Shown here piece after piece: positions 63,835 through 64,000 of a DNA stretch of 64,000 nt. Both the position numbers and the translations under genes were made by a program. The number at the start of each line of letters is the position of its first letter. Position 1 is the stretch's first letter. The notes beneath the pieces were generated by a model. That model did not search any database, was not told the DNA's origin, and worked only from the letters and a program-made list of their open reading frames with translations. The stretch lies in NCBI RefSeq assembly GCF_000247695.1, contig NW_004624734.1:31839481-31903480 (forward strand). Reading direction: 5' to 3'. The DNA comes from Heterocephalus glaber. Lineage: Eukaryota; Chordata; Mammalia; Rodentia; Bathyergidae.

Positions 63835-64000
63835 TGCCATGCTCCCAGATTGTTGAATACATGGAGGTGCTCGAGGGTGGTGTGCACAGAGAGGGCGCAA
63901 AAGCTCCCCGCTGATCTCATACTTTGCCCTATGCATCTCTTCTTCTTGCTGTTCCTCTGGATCCTTTATAAGAAAACAATAAATGTAAATAAAGTGTTTC
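63835..64000 (+). mobile_element. MLT2-type LTR 3' part (ERVL), runs off the window
   Basis: ctttgccctatgcatctctt, gctgttcctctggatccttt, aataaatgtaaataaag match the polyadenylation end of MLT2 LTRs. Confidence 0.6.

Overview
This is mammalian nuclear DNA: AT-rich, intron-dominated and densely packed with retroelements. The SINE repertoire points to a non-murid rodent. Dozens of copies are tRNA-derived ID-type elements with a 'ggatttagctcagtggtt' head and a 'cgatccccggtacc' plus A-tail end, alongside B1 monomers and B1-ID composites (B1-dID). I infer a castorimorph such as a beaver, with kangaroo rat or another B1-dID-bearing rodent as alternatives; this is from memory of SINE types and was not searched.

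Only one protein-coding gene is recognisable: EXD2 (exonuclease 3'-5' domain containing 2) on the minus strand. Its 5' part is here. A CpG-rich promoter and non-coding exon 1 lie at about 26.64-27.28 kb, the first coding exon at 19579-19984 (ATG at 19938), the second at 4888-5144 and the third at 926-1052. All splice sites are canonical and phases agree, giving 248 codons: an N-terminal membrane anchor, a proline-rich linker and the first half of the DEDDy exonuclease domain. The remaining exons lie beyond position 1. Introns of 7.1, 14.4 and 3.8 kb hold SINEs, a fragmented old L1, MIR, MER20 and DNA-transposon remnants.

From about 27.3 to 64 kb I find no host exon. It looks like the intergenic region upstream of EXD2, which in other mammals faces DCAF5 head to head. 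It holds old L1 tails, MaLR and class I LTR remnants, L2, MIR, two copies of a rodent repeat, an ERVL-type internal region (41.9-43.6 kb) and a 10-kb nested L1 complex (47.5-57.6 kb). A 130-base run of N is at 30464-30593.

SINE shorthand used below: A = 'ggttc...gcctgcctcgcaagc...aaggtcc'; B = 'ggtttc...cctgctgcgcaagc...aaggaccc'; C = 'ggcacagc...cctgcctggcaagc...ccctgag'; O = older canonical ID 'ggtagagcacttgcctagc...aaggccctgggttc'. TSD = target-site duplication.

Most notable: an AT-only insertion whose 17-bp TSD duplicates the EXD2 exon-4 5' splice site; the L1-in-L1 nest resolved by TSDs; a polyproline expansion in EXD2; a mariner transposase remnant broken into inverted halves; and two short hAT-like elements, one inside a SINE. 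I found no new multi-gene system.
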